In this document: in pieces, positions 9,807 through 24,367 of the stretch
How the letters are laid out: each line of letters opens with the position of its first letter
How positions within the stretch are numbered: the first letter of the stretch is position 1
Assembly (NCBI GenBank): GCA_019843655.1
Contig: JACDQD010000004.1
Location: 10,788,001 to 10,852,000 of the forward strand
DNA length: 64,000 nt
From: Lethocerus indicus
Taxonomy: Eukaryota > Arthropoda > Insecta > Hemiptera > Belostomatidae
Reading direction: 5' to 3'
Program-made: the position numbers and the translations under genes
Notes under the pieces: model-generated
Database searches by the model: none
What the model was told of the DNA's origin: nothing
The model's input: the letters and a program-made list of their open reading frames with translations, nothing else

Positions 9807-12289
9807 CTAAGCATTTTCGAAGGCAGATAACAAATCTGTTAAGTTGAAACCGAAAGGATTAGAATAATTGCCGTTAGTGAATTGAGAAAACAATTCACCC
9901 GGTGCCTGGCGAACAGACAGCGTCTTCTGTTCTGACTCCGAAATTGCTGGGTTCAATAAACTGCTCCCGGTTGGATTGAAACCTCCAGGAAATAAACCGC
10001 CACTACCCGAGGGACGGAGAGATCCCGTCCTATTAGTGAACCCCTGGAGAAGGTTGTTTACATCAAGGCTATCCAATGGGGCCGAGAGATCTGGACTGGG
10101 TATTGGTCCAATCTGACGCGCGAACACTTCTTTCTGTTCAGAACTGGAACCGGATGGGTTCAGAAAGCTACTGAACGAATTGATTGGATTCAGAGAACCC
10201 GTCCTATTTGTAAAACCTTGGATAAGGCTGTTCAAATCGAAGCTATCCAATGGGGCCGAGAGATCTGGGCTGGGTATTGGTCCAATCTGACGCGCGAACA
10301 CTTCTTTCTGTTCAGAACTGGAACCGGATGGGTTCAGAAAGCTACTGAACGAATTGATTGGATTCAGAGAACCCGTCCTATTTGTAAAACCTTGGATAAG
10401 GCTGTTCAAATCGAAGCTGTCCAATGGAGCCGAGAGATCTGGACTGGGTATTGGTCCAATCTGACGCGCGAACACTTCTTTCTGTTCAGAACTGGAACCG
10501 GATGGGTTCAGAAAGCTACTGAACGAATTGATTGGATTCAGAGAGCCCGTCCTATTTGTAAAACCTTGGATAAGGCTGTTCAAATCGAAGCTGTCCAATG
10601 GAGCCGAGAGATCTGGACTGGGTATTGGGCCAATCTGACGCGCGAACACTTCTTTCTGTTCAGAACTGGAACCGGATGGGTTCAGAAAGCTACTGAACGA
10701 ATTGATTGGATTCAGAGAGCCCGTCCTATTTGTAAAACCTTGGATAAGGCTGTTCAAATCGAAGCTGTCCAATGGAGCCGAGAGATCTGGACTGGGTATT
10801 GGTCCAATCTGACGCGCGAACACTTCTTTCTGTTCAGAACTGAACCGGATGGGTTCAGAAAGCTACTGAACGAATTGATTGGATTCAGAGAACCCGTCCT
10901 ATTTGTAAAACCTTGGATAAGGCTGTTCAAATCGAAGCTGTCCAATGGAGCCGAGAGATCTGGACTGGGTATTGGTCCAATCTGACGCGCGAACACTTCT
11001 TTCTGTTCAGAACTGAACCGGATGGGTTCAGAAAGCTACTGAACGAATTGATTGGATTCAGAGAGCCCGTCCTATTTGTAAAACCTGGATAAGGCTGTTC
11101 AAATCGAAGCTGTCCAATGGAGCCGAGAGATCTGGACTGGGTATTGGTCCAATCTGACGCGCGAACACTTCTTTCTGTTCAGAACTGGAACCGGATGGGT
11201 TCAGAAAGCTACTGAACGAATTGATTGGATTCAGAGAACCCGTCCTATTTGTAAAACCTTGGATAAGGCTGTTCAAATCGAAGCTGTCCAATGGAGCCGA
11301 GAGATCTGGACTGGGTATTGGTCCAATCTGACGCGCGAACACTTCTTTCTGTTCAGAACTGGAACCGGATGGGTTCAGAAAGCTACTGAACGAATTGATT
11401 GGATTCAGAGAACCCGTCCTATTTGTAAAACCTTGGATAAGGCTGTTCAAATCGAAGCTGTCCAATGGAGCCGAGAGATCTGGACTGGGTATTGGTCCAA
11501 TCTGACGCGCGAACACTTCTTTCTGTTCAGAACTGGAACCGGATGGGTTCAGAAAGCTACTGAACGAATTGATTGGATTCAGAGAACCCGTCCTATTTGT
11601 AAAACCTTGGATAAGGCTGTTCAAATCGAAGCTGTCCAATGGAGCCGAGAGATCTGGACTGGGTATTGGTCCAATCTGACGCGCGAACACTTCTTTCTGT
11701 TCAGAACTGGAACCGGATGGGTTCAGAAAGCTACTGAACGAATTGATTGGATTCAGAGAACCCGTCCTATTTGTAAAACCTTGGATAAGGCTGTTCAAAT
11801 CGAAGCTGTCCAATGGAGCCGAGAGATCTGGACTGGGTATTGGTCCAATCTGACGCGCGAACACTTCTTTCTCTTCAGAATTCGAACTCGAAGTCTGTAC
11901 TGCAGTACCTGTTCATTTATAAAAACAATTATTAGTAATAATTAGTAAATTATTGGTAATATTTTAGTTGTTTTTAAATACCTTGTATTTTACACAACAA
12001 TGTGTAAAACCTGCCCCCATAAATTTGGCAGTATCACCCATGTAAATGGAAGGATTATAAATGTATTCTATATGTAAGAACAATTCATGCTAGAAATAAC
12101 CGACCAAATTAACCTAATTTCATAGTGCATATGGGTAGAATATTCATTCATTTGAGTGCTTGTAAATTTGATACTATATATAGGAATAATTGCAATTAAT
12201 GAATTTAATTGCAGCTAATCATAACAAATTCGAACATACATACCGTAAAACGAAAAAATGATAGCGCAATACAATCCAAACGTATCCAT
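9807..12289 (-). CDS. Secreted protein of eleven 58-residue tandem repeats
   Basis: Two coding exons. Exon 1 (12244-12289) encodes a signal peptide (MDTFGLYCAIIFSFYG...) and ends in phase 1 at GTATGT; exon 2 (11908-9807) starts after AACAG and restores a Gly codon. Cleavage probably falls near TAVQT. The mature chain is about eleven copies of a 58-residue unit with EVFARQIGPIPSPDL, an LDSFDLNSLIQGF helix-like stretch, an NRTGS N-glycosylation sequon and an SGSSSEQK linker. The last unit is diverged, followed by a unique tail ending LLSAFENA. If three 1-bp deletions near 11085, 11015 and 10842 are ignored, the chain is about 715 residues. As given, translation stops at 11058 after about 282. 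I do not recognise the family. Composition (Ser/Asn/Pro/Gly, no Cys in the repeats) suggests an extracellular structural, salivary or secretory product, which is inference. Confidence 0.75.
9957..11867 (-). repeat. 174-bp tandem coding array, eleven units
   Basis: The marker GCCGAGAGATCT recurs at 10081, 10255, 10429, 10603, 10777, 10950, 11122, 11296, 11470, 11644 and 11818. The spacing is 174 bp except for 173 and 172 where single bases are missing. Units differ by only a few substitutions (for example AGAACCC versus AGAGCCC before GTCC; GGCTATCC versus GGCTGTCC), so the array is recently homogenised. Units nearest the 3' end of the gene are the most diverged. Confidence 0.95.
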
Positions 12290-12349
12290 TTTCGACTCGT
12301 GTCTGAAAAAATAATTAGACGGACATTAATCACTTTTAGAGTCACTTAA

Positions 12350-12356
12350 TTATATA
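12350..12356 (-). promoter_or_regulatory. TATA box of the repeat-protein gene
   Basis: TATATAA on the minus strand lies 61 bases upstream of the ATG at 12289. That leaves room for a transcription start near 12320 and a 5'UTR of roughly 30 nt. A strong TATA box fits a highly expressed tissue-specific secreted product, but expression is not shown by the sequence. Confidence 0.5.
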
Positions 12357-12362
12357 ACTAGA

Positions 12363-13389
12363 TTGTTAAATTGCTGGCATGTAGTTTTCAAAAGTGCGAA
12401 AAGAATTGCCGAACAAAGAGAACAACATTTTCCGAAAGGGGGATTGTCGCGAGGGCTAATATTGCTTACCACTGATCTTTTACTCCGAGTAGTAGAGGCC
12501 GTTAAATGCTTGCTCATCCGGAGTCCCCCGGTTTTTACCTTTTATACTCGACATGGTATCATGTCATGCATTTTACAACAGTTTTTTTTTCTGTCCGAAA
12601 ATGTCAGTCCGTAAGTTTAGTACGACTAGATAGACGGTATTATTGCCATGGGGGGGAGGTTATTACAAAAACAAACGATAGCAGGCGAGGGTAAACTCGA
12701 AAGACAAAGAACAAAGGGGTCAACTGTAGTCTTTCTCTCGGTTATCTCTCTTGGACTTTACACAGTTGCCACTATCGCTAAACAGCGTTTTAAATTGTCT
12801 AGGAGGCATTTCACATGTTAATTAATGTTAATAAGGCTAAGATGTCGCGTTTGCGTTATCTAGCCGAAGAATAGCTAGTTAGTTTCAAATCAGTTTAACT
12901 TTTTAGGCTGTGTACACTCTCGATTTATTCTAACTTTCAGAGCATTATAGGTTCGGAAATGTTTCGATAAAATTACTCGTACTAGGTAGGCATTTTAACA
13001 GAATTAATTCTTTCCAATTTATCCTTCTGGTTTATGGTGATTTTCATAATTTTCATAAGGTTTATTATGTGTTCATTATTCAACTTTTAAAGCTTTCATT
13101 ATTTAAACGGTTGAATGAAAATAAAGCTTCCAGTTAAATTCAGTAATATACAATAGCCTACTTTTATCTTTTTAAAATAAAAATGCCAGTAAAGTACAAT
13201 TAGTAAAAGACAAAAAGGAAACCAATATTAGTAAATTTTGATGCTTGCAGCGTAGGTTGGCTAGTCTGTTCAATACATAAACAAACAAAGTCATCAGCTG
13301 ACTATACACGAAGCACTTGGTACCGAGTTGCTTTTTATAATTTTGTTTTTCATAGATTATTATTTTTGTTATTGTTCCGACGGTTGAGA
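12363..13389. other. Divergent intergenic region, repeat-protein gene / Cdk5
   Basis: About 1 kb between the two divergent genes; it must contain the Cdk5 promoter. No clear TATA box was seen ahead of Cdk5. Short open frames here have no recognisable similarity. Confidence 0.5.
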
Positions 13390-17021
<3,632 letters not shown>

Positions 17022-18056
17022 TACATTCCCCCCGGCAGGCGGGCATCCACATAACCTACAATGCCACTGCCATCTATATAATTCCCATTGTGATTGAAAA
17101 CAACATAATGCTGTTATATAAAGTAATATTTAATTATATATTTCCTCAAATGCTCGACCTAAAGTCAAGGCTGTAATTCTAGTCATATAACCTGGAATAC
17201 TCTTTGTTTGTTTTTATTTGTTGTGCATAATCTATTTTATGTTACACACTGTTAATATTATTTATTTATTGTAACATTTAATTAGTTATGTAATTTTTAA
17301 TGAAGGACCAGAGCTAGACTTCTGATTATAAGGAGTATTTAAAGGAAGAGGAGAAGACAGTATCGATACATTTATTTATTAGTATTTTTATTCTGTCCTA
17401 GAACACGAATAGTACATGAAACTACCAGTTCAGTTTTTCTTAAACTGATGCATAATCATCCTGCAATTTGGAGCAATTTATTTTATCCTGTGCTCTAGTT
17501 GAGAGAATGAAATATTGAAGGAATTCTTGAAAAAAAGTGTTTTGAAAGTTTCCTTACCAATAAAAAATTAGGAGATTCAAATAACCTTAATTTGATCATT
17601 AAAACTTAAAACTAACAACTGAACTTAGAGAAAATGGAATTTCCTGAATTTGGAAAAAGGAAATTATAATATTGTCCTATTTAAGTTATCTTTTCAAATG
17701 TTTCAGATGTATATAGTAGAGGTTATAGTAAATTTCAATGTTAGTGAGGTTTTCACCTTTACGTAGACATGTAATAGGGAAAAAGACTGACATTTTTGTG
17801 ACAATTCTTAAACTTTCCTCTTCTTAAATCTTTTGTGAATCATCATGAGTACATAATAAAAAAATATTTATATTGTTTCTGTTCCTACAGTTTTAAGTTT
17901 CCTGATTATTTTTTTATTCCATCATTGTTTCGGTTGCAATTCACATTATCGCCATTCCTTAGCTGGCAAAAAATACATTTAAAAAAACATTTAATGTTTA
18001 CTTTTGAATGTATCATACTTCAAGCATACTCTTTTCATTGGACCCTATAAAGGCCC

Positions 18057-18062
18057 AATAAA
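18057..18062 (+). terminator. Candidate Cdk5 poly(A) signal
   Basis: AATAAA about 1.04 kb after the stop, in the context CCCAATAAAG. It is one of several candidates, with no evidence here as to which is used. Confidence 0.4.
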
Positions 18063-19020
18063 GTAATGATTATAACTACTGAAGTGGCTTGTTCCCCAGA
18101 CACATACATCTTGTTTAGCTTTATTCTTGAGAAAAAGAAATGATATATATATTCCACTTTTAACATAATTAGAATATACTTTCCAGTTCAATGCAATAAT
18201 ATTCTTTATTTTTATATTAATTCAGAACTTTTGTATAAATGTTTTTAATGTGCCAAAATTATTGCTATCCATGATGTTTTTACTGCTTTTTAGCAGTAAA
18301 ATCATTTACTATTGTACTGTTACTATTTATATGTAACAATATCTTTTCTTAGCCTTTAATAATAGGCTCAGTGTTACTGTGTAACTATCAAACTTTGATA
18401 ACAAACTAATTCAGAATATCAATTAATTCTCCTTGTGGACAAATTTAATGACCATTTCTTGTGTGTTTTTAATAGATTTAAACATTTTAGACTCTTAAGT
18501 GAAAGAAAACAGATATCTCAGTGTTTTGCACATGTATATTGGGCAGATGTGTTAACATTTAATTAATTCCAAGCATAGTCATTTAACTGGAAACATCATC
18601 ATTATTACAGAACAGTATGAGTTTGTTTTGTAATGGGTCAAGGATAAGTGGCAAGTATATAGGAAATAGAAAGACAGAATTTTGTAACTTTTTAAAAATC
18701 CTAATTGGGAGGACTTCATTTTTTAATCTTTTTATCTGTTTAGTTGTACATTCTGCTGTTACTACAAGTGATCTACAATTCCACATAAACATGTGGTTGA
18801 GATGAATGATATTTTTGACCATTCCAGTTTATAATAATAATACCAAAATATGAATGAATTGGTAACTGAAGGAAATTAACTATTTGTACCTAATATTTAA
18901 GTCATAATTGCTAAAGATGAGGGCACACAGTTGTTCAAAAAAAGTTTGTGTTACTATTTTAAGATTATTAGTTATTTTCATGTGCAACAGTCTATGATGA
19001 AAAAATATAAGAAAGGGTAT

Positions 19021-19026
19021 AATAAA
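19021..19026 (+). terminator. Distal Cdk5 poly(A) signal
   Basis: AATAAA on the plus strand only 35 bp from an opposing AATAAA on the minus strand (19061-19066). If used, the two convergent transcripts would nearly touch or overlap at their 3' ends. Confidence 0.3.
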
Positions 19027-19060
19027 ACTGAAATTTAACTTTCAAATTAAAACAACAATA

Positions 19061-19066
19061 TTTATT
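19061..19066 (-). terminator. Poly(A) signal of the peritrophin-like gene
   Basis: AATAAA on the minus strand about 260 nt after the stop codon at 19323-19325. Confidence 0.5.
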
Positions 19067-19322
19067 TTATAACCTTTGGTTTCTTATCAATATCACTTCT
19101 CCCCTATATTATTATAAATCAGAGTACAAATAAAACCAGTTTCTCTTTTCTCAATAATCTATAATTCTATATAAAATGAGTTTACACTAATTGAAAATAT
19201 ATGTTATACATATGTTTACAATAATATTATTTTTCTCAAAAAAAATCAGATTAATATAACCTTCACCTTCTAAATTATTAGGTGATGTCATTAAACATTA
19301 CATATAATTCTGTTAAATATTC

Positions 19323-20210
19323 TTATGAAAGCAAAGTTCCAAGCCCTCTGTACTCACACCGAAATGTCTCTTCATTGAAAGTTGAACCAAGAGGGCACTT
19401 GTAAAACTCCGGAGCTATAGTATTGCTTGCACCATCAGACATGCAAATGTAAAAAATACTTGAATTCTTCAATGCGTGTGCCTATAAATGGAAAAAAAGC
19501 TTACATATCAAGCATAATGGGAATATGAAATACTGCCTAATATTTCACCTTATATTTTCATTGTTTGTTATCATTTCATAATGAATCTATTTTTCACCAC
19601 ATCATTCATTTTGTGATTACCTCGAAGGGATGGTTACAGTCAGGAATTCGAGTACAAGGCGCATTTTTTGTACATCTCTCAGAAGCACTATCATATATTT
19701 CATTCATTGGGCATTCACTTGGTAAATGTTGATTGTTGAAACATGCATGGACTTTCTGAAAATATATTTTAAAAAACAATCACTCATTTATATGGAATTG
19801 TTTTTTTTGTAATGTTTGTTCATGTTACTGAGTTTATGACTAAAAACAGTAATAAAGTACAGTTTCACCACAGATTATCAATTTATTTTCAAATGCTTCT
19901 AGGACAAGATATCTTTGGTACAGGGTGCATTTTGTACTTCTTCAGAATGAAAATGCAGTCTCGTGTGCAAGTAAAAAATATCAAATGATTGATTTGGTTC
20001 TTTAATATTACTGACCTAAACAATCAAATATCCTGTTCCACAATTTATTTAAATAACATTCTTTGAAGTAAGAGCAATAAAATGGTTTTAATAAAATACA
20101 AAAATGTATTTGTGCCGTTTATTTTCCCCATTCTCCTTGTAAATTAAAAAAAAATTTTAATTGTTATAAATTTTTTTTGGTGTTATTCATTCTGATATAT
20201 GGAAATATCA

Positions 20211-20274
<64 letters not shown>

Positions 20275-21507
20275 GGAAATAAAAGAACAAAGCATACTCA
20301 TATAGGATATGTAAAATAATTTTAAATTATATGTAAATAATATTAAACCACCACAACACTACATTAAGTCCTATGGTTGTTCCAACTTTGGATGCAGTCT
20401 TGTAGAAAGGGGAAGTATGATTCAAATTAAAGATAATCTACAACTTTACCCAAATAAATTCATTCCTATAATTAAACTTACCCTGCAGTCATATGGGTCG
20501 GGAAATATTCCAACATCCGTACAGCGAAATTCACGTATGGCACAAGAAATTTTTTGTATACACTGTCCAAATTGTGTTGAGCAAGTAGTGCCATTCGGGC
20601 AAGATACATCCCTCACTTTGATATATTTGCCTGTACCATCACTAATGCATATTCTCATTGTATTGCAGTCAGTGCAGTACATTCCATTATATAAACACTT
20701 GGTCCATTCATATTTGGGAAATACTGAATACTGAATCTGTAAACCACTCAATTTTTTATAAACTTTTTTGAATTAAAGTTCTTTCAATTGTTTCAACAGC
20801 ATTAAGAAAACAAATCTTACAAACAGTGATTTCCAAAAACTGATTTAAAGTGAACAATATTAGTTATTTTATACGCAATTGTTCACAAAACTGATGTTTA
20901 ATGTTATATTTTATGAGTTAATGAAAACACTTAACTTACGTATTTTGATATAACATTAGCTACACACTGCCCCTTACTTGGAGAATAGGAATTACCATTT
21001 GGGCAATTTAAAGTAACTTTGCTCAATTCACCATTTACATTTGAACAGACATAAAACTTTTCAGGTGATCCTGGAATAGGGAAGGTTCCCTCTGCTGTAC
21101 AACTGAAAATTAAAATTTAAACTATATTAAATAACTGTAACGGAAAGTACTTAGATAATTTAATGGAAAATGTCAGATTTATTAATATAGTAATAACCAT
21201 GTTCTTATTGTCAATGGTTTAAAAGGTTAACTATGTACTTACTCATTTTGTGCAGAAAATTCTGGCACACACTGTAAGAGATGAACAGGGAATACAGAAT
21301 TAATGAATAGTTAAGAATACATGAAATAATTTTTAGTTAAATATTAATTCAATGTTGAACTTTTAAATTAAAGTAAATCTACAGCAACTAGAACAGTAAA
21401 ATGTTTCAACAATGGTTTTATTAAAAATAATTATTTTGATGGTAAAAAAGGCAAAATTCTACACTTACCAACAAGAGAAGTGCAACAACCCTAAGGAACT
21501 GTTCCAT
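19323..21507 (-). CDS. Secreted CBM14/peritrophin-like chitin-binding protein
   Basis: Six coding exons in consistent phase: 21507-21469, 21271-21243, 21102-20940, 20736-20482, 19755-19621, 19481-19323. They give about 259 residues. Exon 1 is a signal peptide (MEQFLRVVALLLL), with cleavage probably after VPEFSAQ. The rest is Cys-rich with repeated peritrophin-A-like modules: CTAEGTFPIPG...FYVC...LNCPNG...GQC; CTDCNTMRICISDG...SCPNGTTC...GQC; CTDVGIFPDPYDC...SECPMNEIYD...RC; and CNHPF...FYICMSDG...KCPLGSTFN...RC. CBM14 domains bind chitin in the peritrophic membrane, cuticle or trachea. Spacing is irregular in modules 2 and 3, so ligand binding is inferred. No enzyme domain and no membrane anchor are seen. 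Convergent with Cdk5. Confidence 0.88.
20212..20266. repeat. (AT)n microsatellite
   Basis: About 27 AT units in intron 4 of the peritrophin-like gene, flanked on both sides by ATATATGGAAAT. Confidence 0.95.
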
Positions 21508-21831
21508 AATCAACTGACACATTCTACATTTTAAAATTGTTACATATATACCATAACTTCCTTATCTCTGTTTGCATTACACAGTACTAAAGAGGATTTG
21601 CACATATGAAACTATTTATTGTCTCTGTGTATTCTTGAACAATTTTTGCATGTCTAAGTTATTAAAGAAAAATACACAACTGTAAAAAAATATTTTTATC
21701 ATTCATTTAACCCTAACTATATATTTAAAGTTAGTTAAATAAACGAAATGGAGATACTCCATTCTAATTCATTGACTTTCATAATTATATGATTATTTAT
21801 TGTTAAATTAAAATACTTGTTTATATACAAT

Positions 21832-21836
21832 AAAAA
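21832..21836 (-). terminator. RNA polymerase III terminator
   Basis: A TTTTT run on the minus strand about 11 nt past the tRNA 3' end, the expected Pol III stop. Confidence 0.7.
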
Positions 21837-21846
21837 CTCTAATTAT

Positions 21847-21920
21847 AGGCACCGGCGAGATTCGAACTCGCGATCTCCTGTTTACTAGACAGGCGCTTTA
21901 ACCAACTAAGCCACGGCGCC
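21847..21920 (-). tRNA. tRNA-Thr (AGU anticodon)
   Basis: Read on the minus strand, a cloverleaf folds with acceptor stem GGCGCCG/CGGTGCC (one G-U pair), a D arm containing TAGTTGG, anticodon stem CCTGT/ACAGG around the loop CTAGTAA, and a T arm with GTTCGAATC (B box). The anticodon AGT (A34 read as inosine) decodes ACU and related Thr codons. There is no intron. Length is 74 nt including a T discriminator base. It sits between the peritrophin-like gene and Naxd. All stems pair, so it should be functional. Confidence 0.95.
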
Positions 21921-24189
21921 CTTGAGATTATAACCTTCATAATTGTCTTTATAAGGTTATCCATTTTAATTTACAAAACTTTAAATGCACGGATTAAAGC
22001 AGTCAAAGTAAATTCTACCTTTTATATTTCGAGAAAATGGTCCCATTCGTGTTAATTTTAGAGTGAATCAAAAAGAAAGATACTGAACATAAGGTACAAA
22101 CATACCGTTGTGAATGTTTGCAGATAGTAAACTATCTGGGCTATTAAAGAATATGTAGATGTTAAAACGCTGATAAAGTCCTCAATCGATGTTTACAGCG
22201 TTTTTTCCACATTATATTCTGCTTGTCCCTATAATTCTTCGTAATGCATTTTAGTGTACCTACACGTTTCGAAGAAAGTATGAAATAATTGAAATAGGAG
22301 GTTTCAGCTTCTGTTCTGTTGCCTCTTCAGAGTTGCAGCCCCGTGAAGCTTTCCTACACATTTAACTCGTTTAATTAATTTAATTTTTCGAATCAAAACT
22401 TATTGTTTCTACCTTAAAAAGAAGCCAAAATTGAATACTTCAATTACCGTACTGACTACACCCACCGCTCAAAATCTACTGAAGGTACAGCAGACTGAAG
22501 GTACCTCCGCATGGGAGACATCTGTGAACATTGAAGGTTGTAAAGGGAGACATTCCTTTCGGCGCTTTGAGGCCCAAATGTTCAAAGGGAGTAAACCCAC
22601 TGAGGGTAAGGTCATAAAGCAATAAAAATCTCCCCTCGACAACAGGATCGATTCAACAATGTTTATTTCAACAATTCCGCACCGAGCTAACATTACCGCA
22701 GACATTTTTCTCCGATATTTGATTGCAAAAAATCAATGTTTTTCATTTTTTCTAACGTGGTCAGAATAAATAGAACAACGGTGCGCGGATTTGTAAACCC
22801 GACACAATTAGACACCTCTTGATATAAGGAAGTTTAGGTCTTTGTTTTTGAAACGGTGCAAAACACTCAATTACGTAATGGACAGACAAACAACCAGAGT
22901 CTTAATGTATTAAAAAACAAACAATTCAACACATGTTAAACATGTGTTTGATTCTCGTAGTTGGAACTGATTAAGAGTGGATCTCAAATTACTGTAAAAC
23001 ACTCTGGAGAATATCTTGAAGCAATATCATTAAAGATAGGAATAGTTACAATTTTGTATAACATAAAACATTAAAAGTATTTTAGAAGTAAAATAATTTT
23101 GAGAATCAAATAAATCGGATGTATGGAAAGCTATCGTATAAATGTAAATATTTTGGTATCATTTTAAGATTAGAACGCATATATAACTATTGGTTGTATA
23201 GGCTTTATATGCAACCTATAAAATAAATACAATTATATTGTGTGCAAAAACAAACATGCTGTTGGTAGAAATCGGTGCTCTACAGTTCTAATTCATGTGG
23301 AGCCATTCATAAACACATTTTGGTTCTCGTTTGAGAGAGATAAGAACCGTTTCATGCAGATAGGTAACAGGTCGGAAAATTGAGAGATCGTAAAAGTTTT
23401 GTTTGTGAAACATTAACTCGTAGTATGTTATACTATCTCTCCTCGCGTTCCGAGAATGTATAAAGCTATAATTCAAGCTCAAATATTTATTTTTCTCTTC
23501 GCATCTCTCAGACAAAACACCATCGCAGTTCTCCTTCAATAATTCAAACAAGTCGTCTCTTTGAAAACTCTTTTGGTTAATTCCTCCTTAACACAGTTTA
23601 ATTATCTAATAACATTACTTCATGATATTGTTGGTTGCATCTATTCTGCAAATAAATTATAATAGTAAATAATGCCATCTCTCACCTTTAATATCTATTT
23701 AAATAAACAAAATACGCCTTTTCATGTAGTGGCGATAGTTTAAATTATTATCACAAGATAGAGTAACAAGTCAAGCCTGTCAGATTTTGCCATCTGGCGG
23801 TAAACGTATGAACTTCCGAATACCCTGTAAAGCACAATTATTTATTAGAAATTAATAATTAAAAGTTTGTACTATGAGAAAAGACAGCAACAACAACAAT
23901 AATGAAAGGTACTACTTTGTCCCATGAACAAAAATTATAAAACAATATAATTATTATAACAAATACTGGGGAGCTTTTTGTTGATTATAATCTTTTTATG
24001 AATATTAAAAAAAAGAGATATTAACTACCTATCAAGTACTTTTTAATTTCTGCTGTCCTTTGGTCAGAAAAAAGTCTACTAAAGTGGAGCTTGAAATAGT
24101 AACTTGTCTCTTTCCTAGCCCTAATAACTTGGAGGTTTATATAATGAGAAAACATTACTCCTGATTAGCTAATTAATTATTATATAGTG

Positions 24190-24234
<45 letters not shown>

Positions 24235-24367
24235 CATAAAGAATAAAAATTAGTAATTTATATTGTATTACTTTGTATTTTTGCAGTTTTCTTTACATAA
24301 TTAAACCTCAATCTTTTGGTAATGTACACACATATTAGAAAATTAATTATTTTACAGTACTAAATGA
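21921..24367. other. Intergenic DNA between tRNA-Thr and Naxd
   Basis: AT-rich. An 87-codon minus-strand ORF (23288-23551) is the longest open frame, but its product is not recognised and no splice or promoter context supports it. A short palindrome (ACACATGTT/AAACATGTGT) lies near 22930. It must include the 3'UTR of Naxd at its right end. Confidence 0.5.
24195..24231. repeat. (TA)n microsatellite
   Basis: About 18 TA units downstream of Naxd. Confidence 0.95.

Larger units (their letters stand above)
17022..19060 (+). other. Cdk5 3'UTR and intergenic DNA
   Basis: AT-rich, no coding sequence recognised. AATAAA signals on the plus strand at 17559, 17855, 18057 and 19021 allow 3'UTRs of about 0.55 to 2 kb. 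Confidence 0.6.

Noticed and set aside
9957..11867. Regularly spaced near-identical repeats, considered as CRISPR-like or satellite
   Set aside because: There are no unique spacers; the full 174-bp unit is coding and continuous, in a clearly animal genome.
10218..11945. Long plus-strand ORFs across the repeat array (for example 10218-10985)
   Set aside because: They are the antisense shadow of the minus-strand repeat protein. The minus frame has a matching signal-peptide exon, TATA box and unique C-terminus; the plus frame has none of these.
20417..20734. 105-codon plus-strand ORF
   Set aside because: Antisense to exon 4 of the peritrophin-like gene, whose minus frame has the conserved cysteines and splice sites.
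23288..23551. Minus-strand 87-codon ORF as a gene
   Set aside because: No recognised similarity, an in-frame stop shortly upstream, and no convincing splice or promoter signals; within the length expected by chance in this DNA.
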